This document shows positions 1 through 11,300 of a stretch of DNA of 64,000 bases, one piece after another. The stretch's first letter is position 1. The number at the start of each line of letters is the position of its first letter. This DNA comes from Coprinellus micaceus. Its lineage: Eukaryota > Basidiomycota > Agaricomycetes > Agaricales > Psathyrellaceae. Made by a program: the position numbers and the translations under genes. Where the stretch lies: positions 2,294,001 to 2,358,000 of the forward strand of contig OX596337.1 of NCBI GenBank assembly GCA_951394405.1. The letters run 5' to 3'. A model generated the notes under the pieces. The model saw nothing but the letters and a program-made list of their open reading frames with translations. It was not told where the DNA came from and searched no databases.

Positions 1-503
1 TACAGCCTGTGCGTCGTACTGGACCTTTGGACCCTCGGTGACATACTCGGTGTCTGCTATCGCGATGCTTGCCCTTTATATTAGAATGAAGCCAATAGCA
101 GCGACAAAATCTGTACACTAAGTATGAACGAGGAGCAAGTGTCTTTTTGCGCAGAGTCTAATTTAAGAGTCGGAGAACAGAGAATGCGTTTGGTTGCAAG
201 GAGGCTTGGCCTTGAGAAGAAGAATGAATAAAGAAGTATTGAAATGGTGAATACTGAAGATGGAGAGATGAAGTCCACAGGAACAGAGTTGAGGCAGGTA
301 AGTGCGCCGATTATGATGCAGCCCAGCAGGATAGACGGGTATCGTAAACGTGACAGCAGAGGGTTAGGAGGATGGATTTGCGTGAGGGTCGTGTACAATT
401 GTCATTTCAAAACTCGAGGAGCCAAATACTGAACGAACGGGAAGAGGCGAAGTAGAAGGGGAGGAGGAGTACAGCACGCCGTGTGGTCGGGAGGAGTGGG
501 AGG
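1..503. other. Gene-poor stretch at the left edge
   Basis: No reading frame here resembles a known protein. It lies downstream of the minus-strand GT32 gene, so part of it should be that gene's 3' untranslated region. The minus strand has a hydrophobic open frame (about 81-398), but it has no recognisable domain and no splice-linked continuation, so I do not call it. Confidence 0.5.
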
Positions 504-2235
504 CTATGAATCTCGAGTTGATGAAAATGACGTGCGTGATGACGGCGGGTTCGATGATGCGTCCACGAGCAGGAAACTTTGTCGGTTCGACCGCGAACAA
601 CTCGATTCGGCGTCTGTGTTGTACCCACTTTCTAAATCTTCGATATGGCGAGATTTTTCGTCCGCGCTGAGACCGGGATTTGAGCTCGAGGGAGGCCAGC
701 TTAGTGCGTTATATGCGGGAGGAGGTGGGTATGAGGGCGAGGACGATGATGAAGAGGGAGTAGTACGGTCCAACTCAATGTCGTTCGACTGAGTGGTAAA
801 GATTGCTGGGAGGAAGAAGAGCACACCGCGGGAGCGGCGTCGCGGTCGCACAGGTGTCATGGGAACATCTTCTCGTGGGCTGGTCATTGCTGAGACACGA
901 TTCCGCACTCTCCTGAAGGCATCGGTGATGGGACTTGAGCCTCGTCCTGCGTAAGGCTCGTCGCGGAACGCAGTTGGTGGCGATGATGGCTCGTCGACAT
1001 TGAAGGGGAGTTGTAGAACGGGCACGTCCGTCTCCACGGGGGACGTCTCTGCTGAGCTGCTCGGTGAGCGCAGCTGTGCGGGAGTTGACGAGGGCGAAGA
1101 GGCCGACGATGATAAAAATGAGCCTCCAAGTGGAAGATACCACCTGCCCGATCGTGACAGTCGAGGGAGAAGAACATCGTACCCGCCCATCCTCCTGAGT
1201 CGCTTCCGCTGGCTCTTGGGCAGACGCACAACCCCAAGCACAAGGACTGCGAGCCCAACCCACATGAGGACCTTGCCCCAGGCACCGAGGAAACCGATGA
1301 AGGCCGCGTCGTCAGCATGCCAGCTGCTGCCGTAAAAGTGCGAGAAGAAAGAATGCGGCGCCTCCTCCGGTTTAGCATTCTTGCCGTACAGCGACTTGGG
1401 GAGAACGCGAATTTCGGAGAGGGCAGTGGTGGGGTGCGACGTGGTGTAGATGCCGTATTGTGCTGAGAGGAACATGGGACCCGTCGAGAACATGACGGTC
1501 GGGTAGTTGAGCACCCAGGAGTGGTCAAAGGTGACGAGGTTGTGGATGGTCTGCTGGAGGAAAGGGTGCCCTTTCTCCGCGAACATCAAGTCGTTGGAAA
1601 CACCGACGGGGATGGTTTTGGGAAGGATGACGGGGTACTTGAGCAGGGGGTCGATGGGCCGCAAGCAGCCGATATCCAGGTCGACGTAGATGCCGCCATA
1701 GTGGTGCAACACGAAGTAGCGAATGGCGTCGGCACGCTGGATGGGGTACTTGTAATTTTCAAACGTATCGAGGAACCACGGGTACTGGGCGGCAATGAAC
1801 TCGCGGGAGGAGGCGTCTGTCCACAGCTTGTATTCGCTGCTGGGGGTGAGAATGGGCGACGCGACCGGGAAACGGAAGCACGTACTAGTCAGACATCATG
1901 TCGCGACAGGCCTGGGAGATGGGCTTCCAGCGTTCTGGCAACTCGTCGGTCTTCCATGTCTGGTGGATGATACGGGGGATGCGTTCGGCGTCGGAGGGCG
2001 GCCAGCGGGTGGAGTTGTCGAGGAAGGGGACATCGTGCTCGTCGAGGTAGGCGGCGGGGTCGATGGCGAGGTAGTAGGTTACGGAGGAGAGGACGACGAC
2101 GGTGCCGAGCAGGAAGAGCGCGAGGACGGAGAGGAATACATACAAGGCCCTGCGCTTGTTCATGGGGGAATGCAGAATCTCCTGCCAGCCCCAGTTAAAA
2201 GCATTTCTCTCCGCCCCCGGTCCGAGCCGGCTCAC
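504..2235 (-). CDS. GT32 family glycosyltransferase, inositolphosphoceramide mannosyltransferase-like (SUR1/CSH1 type)
   Basis: Predicted Golgi type II membrane enzyme that transfers mannose from GDP-mannose to inositolphosphoceramide. Two exons (2235-1886 and 1839-504) flank a 46 bp intron, giving about 561 residues. A hydrophobic anchor lies at about residues 30-58, then the GT32 entry motif IPRIIHQTWKT at about 86-96. The DXD metal and nucleotide-sugar motif is in GGIYVDLDIG, with D170 and D172. A second membrane segment at about 305-323 is followed by a long Ser/Pro/Arg-rich cytosolic tail of over 200 residues, which yeast SUR1 lacks. A second in-frame ATG at 2163, just before the anchor, is an equally good start. 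It would widen the gap to the upstream SWT1 stop from 25 to 97 bp. The family is firm; the exact acceptor lipid is inferred. Confidence 0.85.
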
Positions 2236-2260
2236 TTGCCACCAAACCAGTTCATTTATG

Positions 2261-4909
2261 TTATCTACGTATCGTCAGCAGCACCACCGCCAGGTACCCC
2301 TGCAGATCCTGAACACTTTCTCCAAGGCTAATCTCCCCAAATGCACCCCCCACCCGCACCACATTTTCCAGCGCAATCCTCCAGTCGGCCGGCGACCACT
2401 CCTGTCCAGTCCGGGCTCCCCGCGCGGTGTATCGCTTGCTCAGGAAAACCTCGGGGGAAGGCGATATCATCTGCCTTTTCAGCCCGGGAGATTTATCATA
2501 CAGATACTCCAGGCACTCCGCTGCGTTCCATGTTCTGTAATCCCTCCTCACGTAGGGGGGCGCATGTCGCGAGGCACCCTCAGGCCGCAGCTCCGAGGCC
2601 CCTTGTTGCGCCGCCAATTGCAGCAACAGCCGCGTAAAGTATTCCCTCACGTCGTCGTGCAGAACATTCAATGGCGTTTCTTCCGTCGATGACGAGTCTG
2701 CGTTCTCGTCGTCAATGACCATCGAATCCCCGTCCTCGATACGCCTCGCAGCAGGTGCGCTTGGTGCCCGTGCATAGCCCCCTCTTGGCGTTTGTCTGGG
2801 GTTGGACCTCGATTGGTTCGGCTCACGCCCAAATACCGCAGTCGAAGCAGTAAAGCCCGCAACAAGCGGGGAATCTCGACCGTAGACGCTCTGCGCAATG
2901 TCCCGACTCGTCCATACACCCTTCTGTGGCGGGGTTATAGTTGGAATACCTTCATACGCGGCAGGGGTCGATTCTTGGGTAAGCACACTCCGGATAACCG
3001 GTATCTAATAGACGATACATACCTTGACTGTTCGCGATAATACATACGTTATTATCTGCACTGCAAAGGACCGTGTTACCCTTCTTCAAACCCTGGAAAT
3101 ACTGCGCGCAGTCCAGGATTAGATGGTCATTCATCATATCATCTGGGATTAGCTGCCCAAGCACAGGCAAAAATAGCAGTGAGCGGGTGCAATTCATGAT
3201 CTTGTCGCAAAAATCACAGACATACCAACTCATCGCCAACCCTCGATCGCCAATTTCTGGATTCCTTGCAAGTATCTTCCGTAGCCTGGACCTTCACAGC
3301 CCTCTGCAACCGCATCTTCTCTAGCAGCCACCCAGACGCTCGGCGTGCAGGCCATGCCAGCTTCTCTCTGTTCTTCTGCCTGTTTTCCCCAATCCAACAC
3401 AGTTAGCACCCCCCATATATGTCACGGAAAATTGGGGCCCCTCGGTAACATAAAGGCCGAGGAGAATAGGGGAAGCCAAAGTCGCCAGCAGAAGCGCCCA
3501 AATTAGGCGCTGCCATATAGATGAACAGGTGCGCAACAGCCGCGGCATTCTGGCCCCGCTGAGGCAATCAACAACGTTTTTGGACCATCCCAACGGCCAA
3601 TTTTCTGGAAAGCCATGGGCGGGACGAGGTACAACCGATCACCAACCCTTCGATCGCGAACCAGTTTCAAACACCCGTGGCCCGCAGTCGTGATCGGTTC
3701 CTTGGGGGTCTAAACTTTACAAGGCACGCGACTGCGCATAGGTCACACAGCAATCCAGCTCGAAAGAACGACTCGCGGACGACACAAAATCGATTGACTT
3801 GGCCCAATGACGTTAAACCAAGTGAATCGAACTCACCTATCCAACTCCTGGACCACGATCCCCGGAATGACAACCACAACAGGTACTTCGGTCCTCTCCA
3901 CATCCTCCACAAAGGTCCGCAGTGCTTCGTAATAGCCCAGGAGAATGTTTGTGTCCAAGACAATGTACACACCCAGTTCCGAGGGTGGCGGCTATTCATA
4001 GCGCCGCAAGTGTCCGTGCAGATCCATGGACAATTGTCATGCAACGGCGCCGAGTGCCAGTTCCAATGACCAGAAGAGGTCCCGTTCGGGAGTCCCAACG
4101 GATTCGGGAGTGAGAACATGGCATTAAACGCGCAGTCGAGTGCAGTGCAGGAGGAGTTGCAGGAACCGTTTTCCGTTGGTGTCGCGGGGGTAAGGTACCC
4201 AGTACCCGTTCAACCGAGGGCAGTTGGAGCCGAGGAGGTGGGCGTTGAGCGCAGTCGTAGGTGGAGCAGCAGTTACCATTTCCAAATCGGAGGTTCGTTT
4301 CGTCGTGGATGTTGAAGGGTAGTGGTGACGGCAGTGGTTTGTCAATCGTACGTTCGTTTCGTTCAGTCGAATCGACCCAGCGTCGTGATATTCGAAAACC
4401 CAATAGCCATAAGCACGGCATCAGCACCGTGAATTCAATTCGATTCGATTCGCAATATCGCAAGTTGCACAAACGCCAATGGGGAATGGGAACGGTGGGG
4501 AAGGCATGGGACAATCAGCTTCTTTTCTCTTGAAATCATGGATGTACACAGCTCCCAAGACAATCTTGGATAACATAAATCGCGCATACCTGCATCTCTA
4601 CATCATTCGCTATCTCTTGGATTTCGTTTAATGTTGCTTGAAGGTGGGTCTGGTTTGCTGGGGCTAGTGTTGGGACTGGCGCTGACCTTGAGGAAGTGGC
4701 ATCGGGCTGCAGTTGGGCCCCTTGTGGTGGGATCGCGGGTGGGGAGAGTGCCGCTTGTGGGGTCGGCGCACCTACGACTCCTTCATTCGACGCTGGATGG
4801 AATGACAAAAGAGCCACCTACCCACGCCGAATGCTTGCTGAATCGGTGTCAGCCCAAACTCGCCGAACCCTCTCGCTGGAGCGTGAACCGCCAGGAACGT
4901 CGTCGACAT
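2261..4909 (-). CDS. SWT1: SWT1-like PIN-domain endoribonuclease (mRNA quality control at the nuclear pore)
   Basis: SWT1 is a PIN endonuclease linked to the TREX complex and nuclear mRNA surveillance. My spliced model starts at ATG 4909. The exons are 4909-4822, 4771-4590, 3991-3837, then from 3379 through two further small introns to the stop at 2261. The PIN domain begins in exon 3 with YIVLDTNILLGYYEAL, carrying the first catalytic Asp, and VVIPGIVVQELD. It continues with LILDCAQYFQ and the acidic CSADNNVCIIAN strand. A linker leads to an alpha-helical C-terminal domain. All junction phases agree across the model (for example VEMQ joins PPPSELG in phase 0). Introns 4589-3992 (598 bp) and 3836-3380 (457 bp) are about ten times the local norm. 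The N-terminal two exons are less certain than the PIN and C-terminal parts. Confidence 0.8.
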
Positions 4910-5388
4910 GTGTTGGTCGTCAGAGAGCTTCTAGTATGTCGTTGAAAGGCCAGATTATTGTGGATAAGTATTGAGGTCAAAGAATGAAAGAACCAGCCGG
5001 CGCGTTTTGAACACGCGACCGAAATGAAAGGCGCTCGGTGTTAATTAGTGTTTGATTCCGCCAAGATGTCGTCCCGCCTGCTCCCATAACAGCACAGGGC
5101 CCAAGAGACGACACTCGCGCAGGGTTCGGGAGGCAAAAGACGCATCCTGCAACGCAAATGCAAGGGCCGCCAACAACTGCTCTTATTACGACTGTGACGT
5201 TGCGAGGTCGGGGTTCAGCCAAAACGTCGCAGGAAGGTGAACATGGAAATTGTGACCAGAAGCTGTCTAGAATACACGGCGTGCTAAAGCTAAAGCTTAA
5301 AGTCCCAAGTGCTAACAGGTCAATAAAGATAGTCGTTGAACAGAGAAGAGTGAACGCCCAAAACCAAGAATATGCAGCTGGATCTGCG
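4910..5388. other. Intergenic region between SWT1 and FMP27
   Basis: No convincing gene. It should hold the SWT1 promoter and the FMP27 3' untranslated region. The minus strand around 4990-5065 carries a T-arm-like stem-loop with a box B-like GTTCAAAAC, but no acceptor stem can be formed, so it is not called as a tRNA. Confidence 0.5.
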
Positions 5389-8300
5389 TCAGCTCTCCAC
5401 GCTTTCCCCACTCTTCGAACCCTTGCTCCTTGAAAACAGAGACTTCACCCTCTTCCTACCCCCACGGGGCTTCCCTGATGCCGTCGATGTCCCAGGAGCA
5501 GGACCCTGGCCAGCAACGACGGAGCCCTCTGCTCCAATCGCCTCAGGTTCACTGCTAATCGGCTTTGAGGTGATAGGCTGCAGCCCCGTCTCCCCACTCT
5601 TCCCTAGGTTGCTCCTCTGCGGACCTTTCCTCCACAGCATTGAGGACGGCGCGGCCACTGCGTTGGTCCCCACCTCTACCTTCGCACCCTCACCATGCAG
5701 CCATTCTAGCCTCGAATCATCATCAGCCACCAACATCCTCGGGTGTAAGAGCTTCAGCGGGCTCTCATGAACTGACGACGTCTTCGATGTCGTCCAACGT
5801 GTCTTGGAGATGAGCTCCTTGGCAACCGGGAGCACAGGGAGTAGGGGCTGATGGAACGCCATTTTAACCCAGCCTCGCCAGCTCATATTCGACGGGATGA
5901 ATTGGTTGACAAGCTCTTCGAACTGTATGATGGGACCATTAACAACGTGATCATCGCGCAGCGGTGCTGCGAGGTTGAAACGGAAAATGAGAAATACGCA
6001 CACTCCAAGTTTGATTCCGGTACTCCAAGTCGCGAGTCTTGATGCGCGCGTCGCGGCACTCGAAAGAGCCTTCCTTGGAAATGCTCAGGCAAAGGTTAAG
6101 GCTATGGAGCGGTCAGGTGCGATCGTGGGCGAATAGGAATAGCAACCAGTTACCTTGCAATCCGTACAAAGACAAAACTCTTCTGCGACGACCGATTCTT
6201 CATCACAGTCGCGTCCGCGAACTCGGCCTGAAGGTCCAGCGGTTGAGACGCGTCACTAGCAGCCGACTTCTGGCCGCGATCGGGGTTGAGGGAATCACTC
6301 GAGCGATTGTTCTTCAAAAATACTGGAGCACTCAAGAAGCCCTCCGCGGCCCCTCGCAAGTCAGTGAATGACCGCGACATCCCAAGTCTCCTGGGGGCAG
6401 AGAGTGTCGGCGCCTCAGGGGGCTTGAAGCCTTGCAATCCACGAGGAGAGTCGATCGATTGGCGAACGGGACTCAGCGGAGTATTGACCTCGACGACGGG
6501 TAAGGCAGGTGGATGTGCGGGCGCAGCTTCAACGCGCTCTCGGCGAGCAGGCCATAGGTATTCCATGATCCTCTTCCCAACTTTGGCGTCAATTTGGAGG
6601 CGTAGGGGATGGAAGGCAAGCTCGAAGCATTCGTAGATGGTAATGCCTCCCACTGGCGCTAAGATCGACCAGTTGGCTTGACAAAAGAGCTTTTTCTGGC
6701 ACCAGTGCATCAACACCAGACCCTTTGACAGCGAACGGCATTCTACATACCTTGACCAAAGGGTGATTCTGAGGTTCGTCAAACTTGGAAATGATCTCAG
6801 CCCACATAGCGGTCCGCGAGCCATCGAACGCTGTAAGGTTGCCAACAGTCATTTGGTTGACCGTCGAACTGTCCTGTCGATTCAACCAGTTGAAATTGAT
6901 GTCTTGTACAACCAGCTTGGAAATCAGGTTCGTCCGGTCGTCCAGCATCCTCCAAGAAATCTCCGACGAGGAGGCGATCAGCAGGAGGGCTGAATTCTGT
7001 TCTGTTGAGGCAGCGAAACGATCTTGAGCGAGCTTGATGGCGTCGAACAACAGACTCAGTTCTTCCTCCAACAAGAATATGTGCGCCTTGAGTTTGAGGA
7101 AGCTAAGCTTGTCCGCTTCGCCTTCGACACGCCTGGGATCCCGTGCAGAGAGCGTGCGCGTGCTGTGGGCGTCCCGCAGGCGCTCTTGGAGGTTGCAAAT
7201 GACGTTGGCTGCAGAATCGAGGTCTCTAAAGTCATAAGCGAAGATCAATGTCTCCAGTCGGTCCAATCTCGTCTTGTGGACTGGATCAGAGAAGAGCAGT
7301 AGCTTGGCCACCACATTAGAGATCGCTTGGAAGTGTTGCGAACTGGCCGAGACGGTGAACCGGGGAATGTGCACTCGCATGAGATCCTGTAGCACTTGTC
7401 AGTCGTTCCAAATTGAACTCGTGAAGAGGCATTATTGCACGCACCGTTTGACTTCGAATGTGGGATTCTGCACCGTCAGATTCGTCTACGCAGATCTGAG
7501 CAGAAGCAGTAGTCGTCATATTGCGAAGCCGGAGCCGGTTGAATCTGTCGTAGTGGAATGTAGCGTCTGTTTGCGGAACCAGTCGCTCAAATTGGGTGCT
7601 TTCGCATCGCAGGTCGATTAGGACTTCGAGCGGTATGCTACTATTGCCCAAGGCGAGGGGATTATGAGGCGAGTACACTTGCAGGCCATTGAGGTCCATG
7701 TAATTCCTGGTGACGTACGTAAGCCAACGTCAAGCCCAGATGTTAGTTTACCAACCTCGACATGACCTTCCCTGAAATGGGATCGTCAATATGAAGGCTA
7801 TCCATGATGTTAAACACCTGGAGCTTGGCTTGTCCCGCAGCGACAATGACTGTATCCTTTCGGTCACTACCACGCATGATGATCTGCGGTTTGAGAAGCA
7901 AACAGCAATGGCTTTTGCTGAGTGAAACACCTTCCGCCCACCCATCCAGAGGATCCATCTTCCCCTTGGTATGATCCGGTTTTGCATGGCGCACCTCTAC
8001 CGACGGTTTGGGAGAGTCAGTGTTTTTGAGAATCTTACGCAACGTCGTGGCTGCCAGCTCGGCCATAGAGTCGGCCTTGGTCTTCTGATCACTGGTTTCG
8101 GGGTCGATGGTCGCGTTGGCTTGATCGCGGATGAACTTCACAGCTCTGTATTGCGGTCAGCATTGTGTTGAGGCCTGAACCAAGGTACAGACCTCGTCGC
8201 CATATGGTACTCGATACCCCTCCGCGCCCTCGAGCAGTAGTAGTATTGCAACAGGATCTGAGAGTGTTTTAGTAACATGCCGTTGGAGGGCCCAATGGAG

Positions 8301-11300
8301 GACACTTACATCTCGGATCGCACTGTCAAGGAAGATGCTCGGACAATGAAGCTGGTACACGTTCTCGAATTCTGCCAATTCAGATTCCGATGTCATTTCG
8401 GAAGGCAAGAAATAGGTCAGATCCGAGGTATTGGACTCTCTCCCAGCGTCCAGGTCTTGCAGCACGGTGACATAATCTTCGAGCAAAGCCACCATCTTCT
8501 CCGCAGTTCGCATGTCAAAGCCACTGAGGGATCGTTGGCCGGCTTTTCTGATCAGGGAGCGCAGCTCAGCCGCGCGAGCGGAGGCCAGGAGAATTTGAGC
8601 TCTCGGGACAGCTGAAGGACGGCGATCAATAACATGCTCAGGAAGCAAACGGGTACCTCAAGACGTACAAGGTTCCTTGTCGAGCAAACAAATATGCGAG
8701 TGCTCGGACCCAAACTTGTTGGTCAATCCACGAGTATGACTAGACGATATCCGCTTGAAGTATGCGAATCGAGGAACTGTAGCCACGGGGACGAGATTAA
8801 GAGCAGGTATGCTCCTTGAGCGCCAGTCCAACTCCACAAAGTCATTGGGGTCGTGCCAGGGTGACGTCGGAGAGGTTGTAGGCAGATCCGTGTGCTTACG
8901 ATAATTGCTTCGCTGAGGTGGGGCGGCAATTGGTACGTCCTTCTTCAGGCTGTCTGGGAAGGTCGCCAGCAGAGCCCGCAAGTCCAGTCCCTTCAGAACA
9001 AGTTCGGCAGCATAGAACGGCTTCCGCTTCAGCACCCTAGTCGTCCCTGGAATCGGACCGGGGACCTGCGTTTCCTCCTCGCGTTGGTGCATGTCGACCG
9101 AGAACTCGTCTATCATCCCTTTGACACCCACCCAGGTCGTAACGCCATCCACCCAAGCTGGAAAGAACAGTCAGACGAGCCTGATAGAGCAACGGCGTAC
9201 TCACTTTCCCTGGACTCGTCGATGTAGCCATGCATGACGTACAAGTGGGGTATACTGAGTCGGTACTTGAGAGTTGCAATATGCTTCCCGAGTTTCGGTG
9301 AGATCGGTCGGGCGGGGTAGTAATTTCCTTGGCGGATTGGAAGACTCATAGCACCATTGAACAGGGAACACCATGCCCAGAAGTTCGCAAAGAGCTTAGG
9401 CGTTAGGTGCAGACTGCTGTAGTCTCGCTCGATCGCACTCCTAGTTGGGCTGCGCTTCAAAGAGGATTCTAAGGAAAACGACAAATGCACAAAGTCGGAT
9501 CTGAAGCCGTTATACGAGTCAGCCGGCGTCTGAAGGTAGAAGAGTCAGTGTCTCGTCAAGACCTTGCTCTCAATCGCCTCACCTTGACCTCGGGGATGGA
9601 TGGCTTGTTTTCCAGCTTGACCTCCCAGTGCGGCTTAAATTCGAAGAATCGGCACTGTCTCTCAGAGGGAGGCCCCGAGCACTCCTGACACTCCACTCCG
9701 CATGCCCGTTCCGGCAGGAAGCCAACGCCGAATCGTGTACCAGTGTTTAGCCTTGCCCAAACCTTTTTGAAGGGCTTGGGTATCCCCATGGCACGTACAT
9801 CGTGAGGCGCGAAGCCATTTGGGGAGACGTAGTCAAGGCTGTTGCGGGAGGCGATCTTATTTCAGCTCGTATAAAAAACCGAGAGGGTAGGCGGCTCACT
9901 CAGGAATGGCGATGACCATGACATCGCTGGTCAATTGGACGAGTTCCTTCTGTTCGTTTTCGAACCCAATTCGCAATCGCGGATTTCCCTGCCAGCCAAG
10001 TACAAAGCCTGCTCCGTCTTCGTGGGTTTCGTACGGGTCGCGAGATCCTTTCAGGTATACGTGAACATCCCCAGAGAACTTGACGTCAAATGTCCAATGC
10101 AGAATGAGCCGTAACTGGAGAATCTTTAGTCCAGGAAAGTAATATAAAAAAGCTGAAGCGATGCAAACCTTATCCCAGAAGCCCATGACGGGTGATGGGT
10201 CTTGTGGCGGGCTGGTAAGCGTCTCTACGACCCGCATCACATCCTGCATTGCTGGTCCGTGACTGATGCCCCATCCAAACACCGTCGGATGCGGCGAGTC
10301 GACCTTGATCGTCGCATTTGCATAGGTCTTCACAGCCATGATAGTCTTTGGCACTTTCAATGACCACAATGCCTCCCCGTGCAGCGCATCAGTCTGGTCG
10401 ATAATTCCGCACTCGAACCACATCACCGAATGTTCCGTCCCCATCTCCTCTGCGATGACGAGGTCGGTGTCGAAGGTCCATACCGTCGAGGTGCCGTCCG
10501 GCAGAGGAAGAATGTCTAGGATTGGAATTGGGTAGTCCCGCAGGGTCGCCTTCAACGCGGAAAGCGAGAAATGGAGATGAAAGGGGACGAGGAGCGAGAA
10601 CTCGGTGTCTTTGGGCAACCCGGACCCTTGCTTGTGGAGGTAGTCGGAAAGATGGGAAAGAGGGAATGACGGAGGTGCTACAGACATATTGAGGTTGTGG
10701 AGGGATAGGCGAAGGAGGGGTGTGTCCTCCCCTGAGGGATGAACGAGGGGAACAATATCCGGCTCTCGAGAGTCCACCTGTGGAACCTGATTACCGAACA
10801 AATCTTGCAGGACAGCGTCAGTCTCATTCTTGTGTATGGAGCCAAGTTTCTCCAGCCGCATCCTCCAATCCAGTGTATGGACCTTGTCGAGCCGCCTTCT
10901 GGCATCTTCAATACCAACAGTGTGTGTCGGGGAGAATTGATAGTCACCATCCACACCGACTAACGTCCCAGCCTGCTGCTCCGCCAGTACGATAGCTCCC
11001 ACCTTCGACGCAAACGCCTCCTCTCTCTCGTGCCTTTGCTTAGCCGCCTCAAGGCCCGCCTCCCAGATCAACCCCAAATTAGCCTCGAATGGATCGTCTT
11101 GCACTTCCATGCACAGAAAGTCCAAGCGAACATTGATGAGTGGTATCGACTTCGGCCCTTCCGCGGGCGGTGGTGGCATTTTCCAGAATCGCCCCGCCTT
11201 GGTAATGTGCGTGATGTGCTTCAACGCCTTCACCATGATGATGGTATCGAATACGAGGTCGAAAAACATGAACCCGGAGGGGATGACGAGGTGGGCGGCG

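Noticed and set aside
4988..5065. tRNA-like element on the minus strand: T-arm stem GCGTG/CGCGC with loop TTCAAAA and a TTTCA anticodon-like loop.
   Set aside because: The 3' acceptor CGGCTGG has no pairing partner upstream, and no proper D-arm or anticodon stem forms; best read as chance or a decayed relic.
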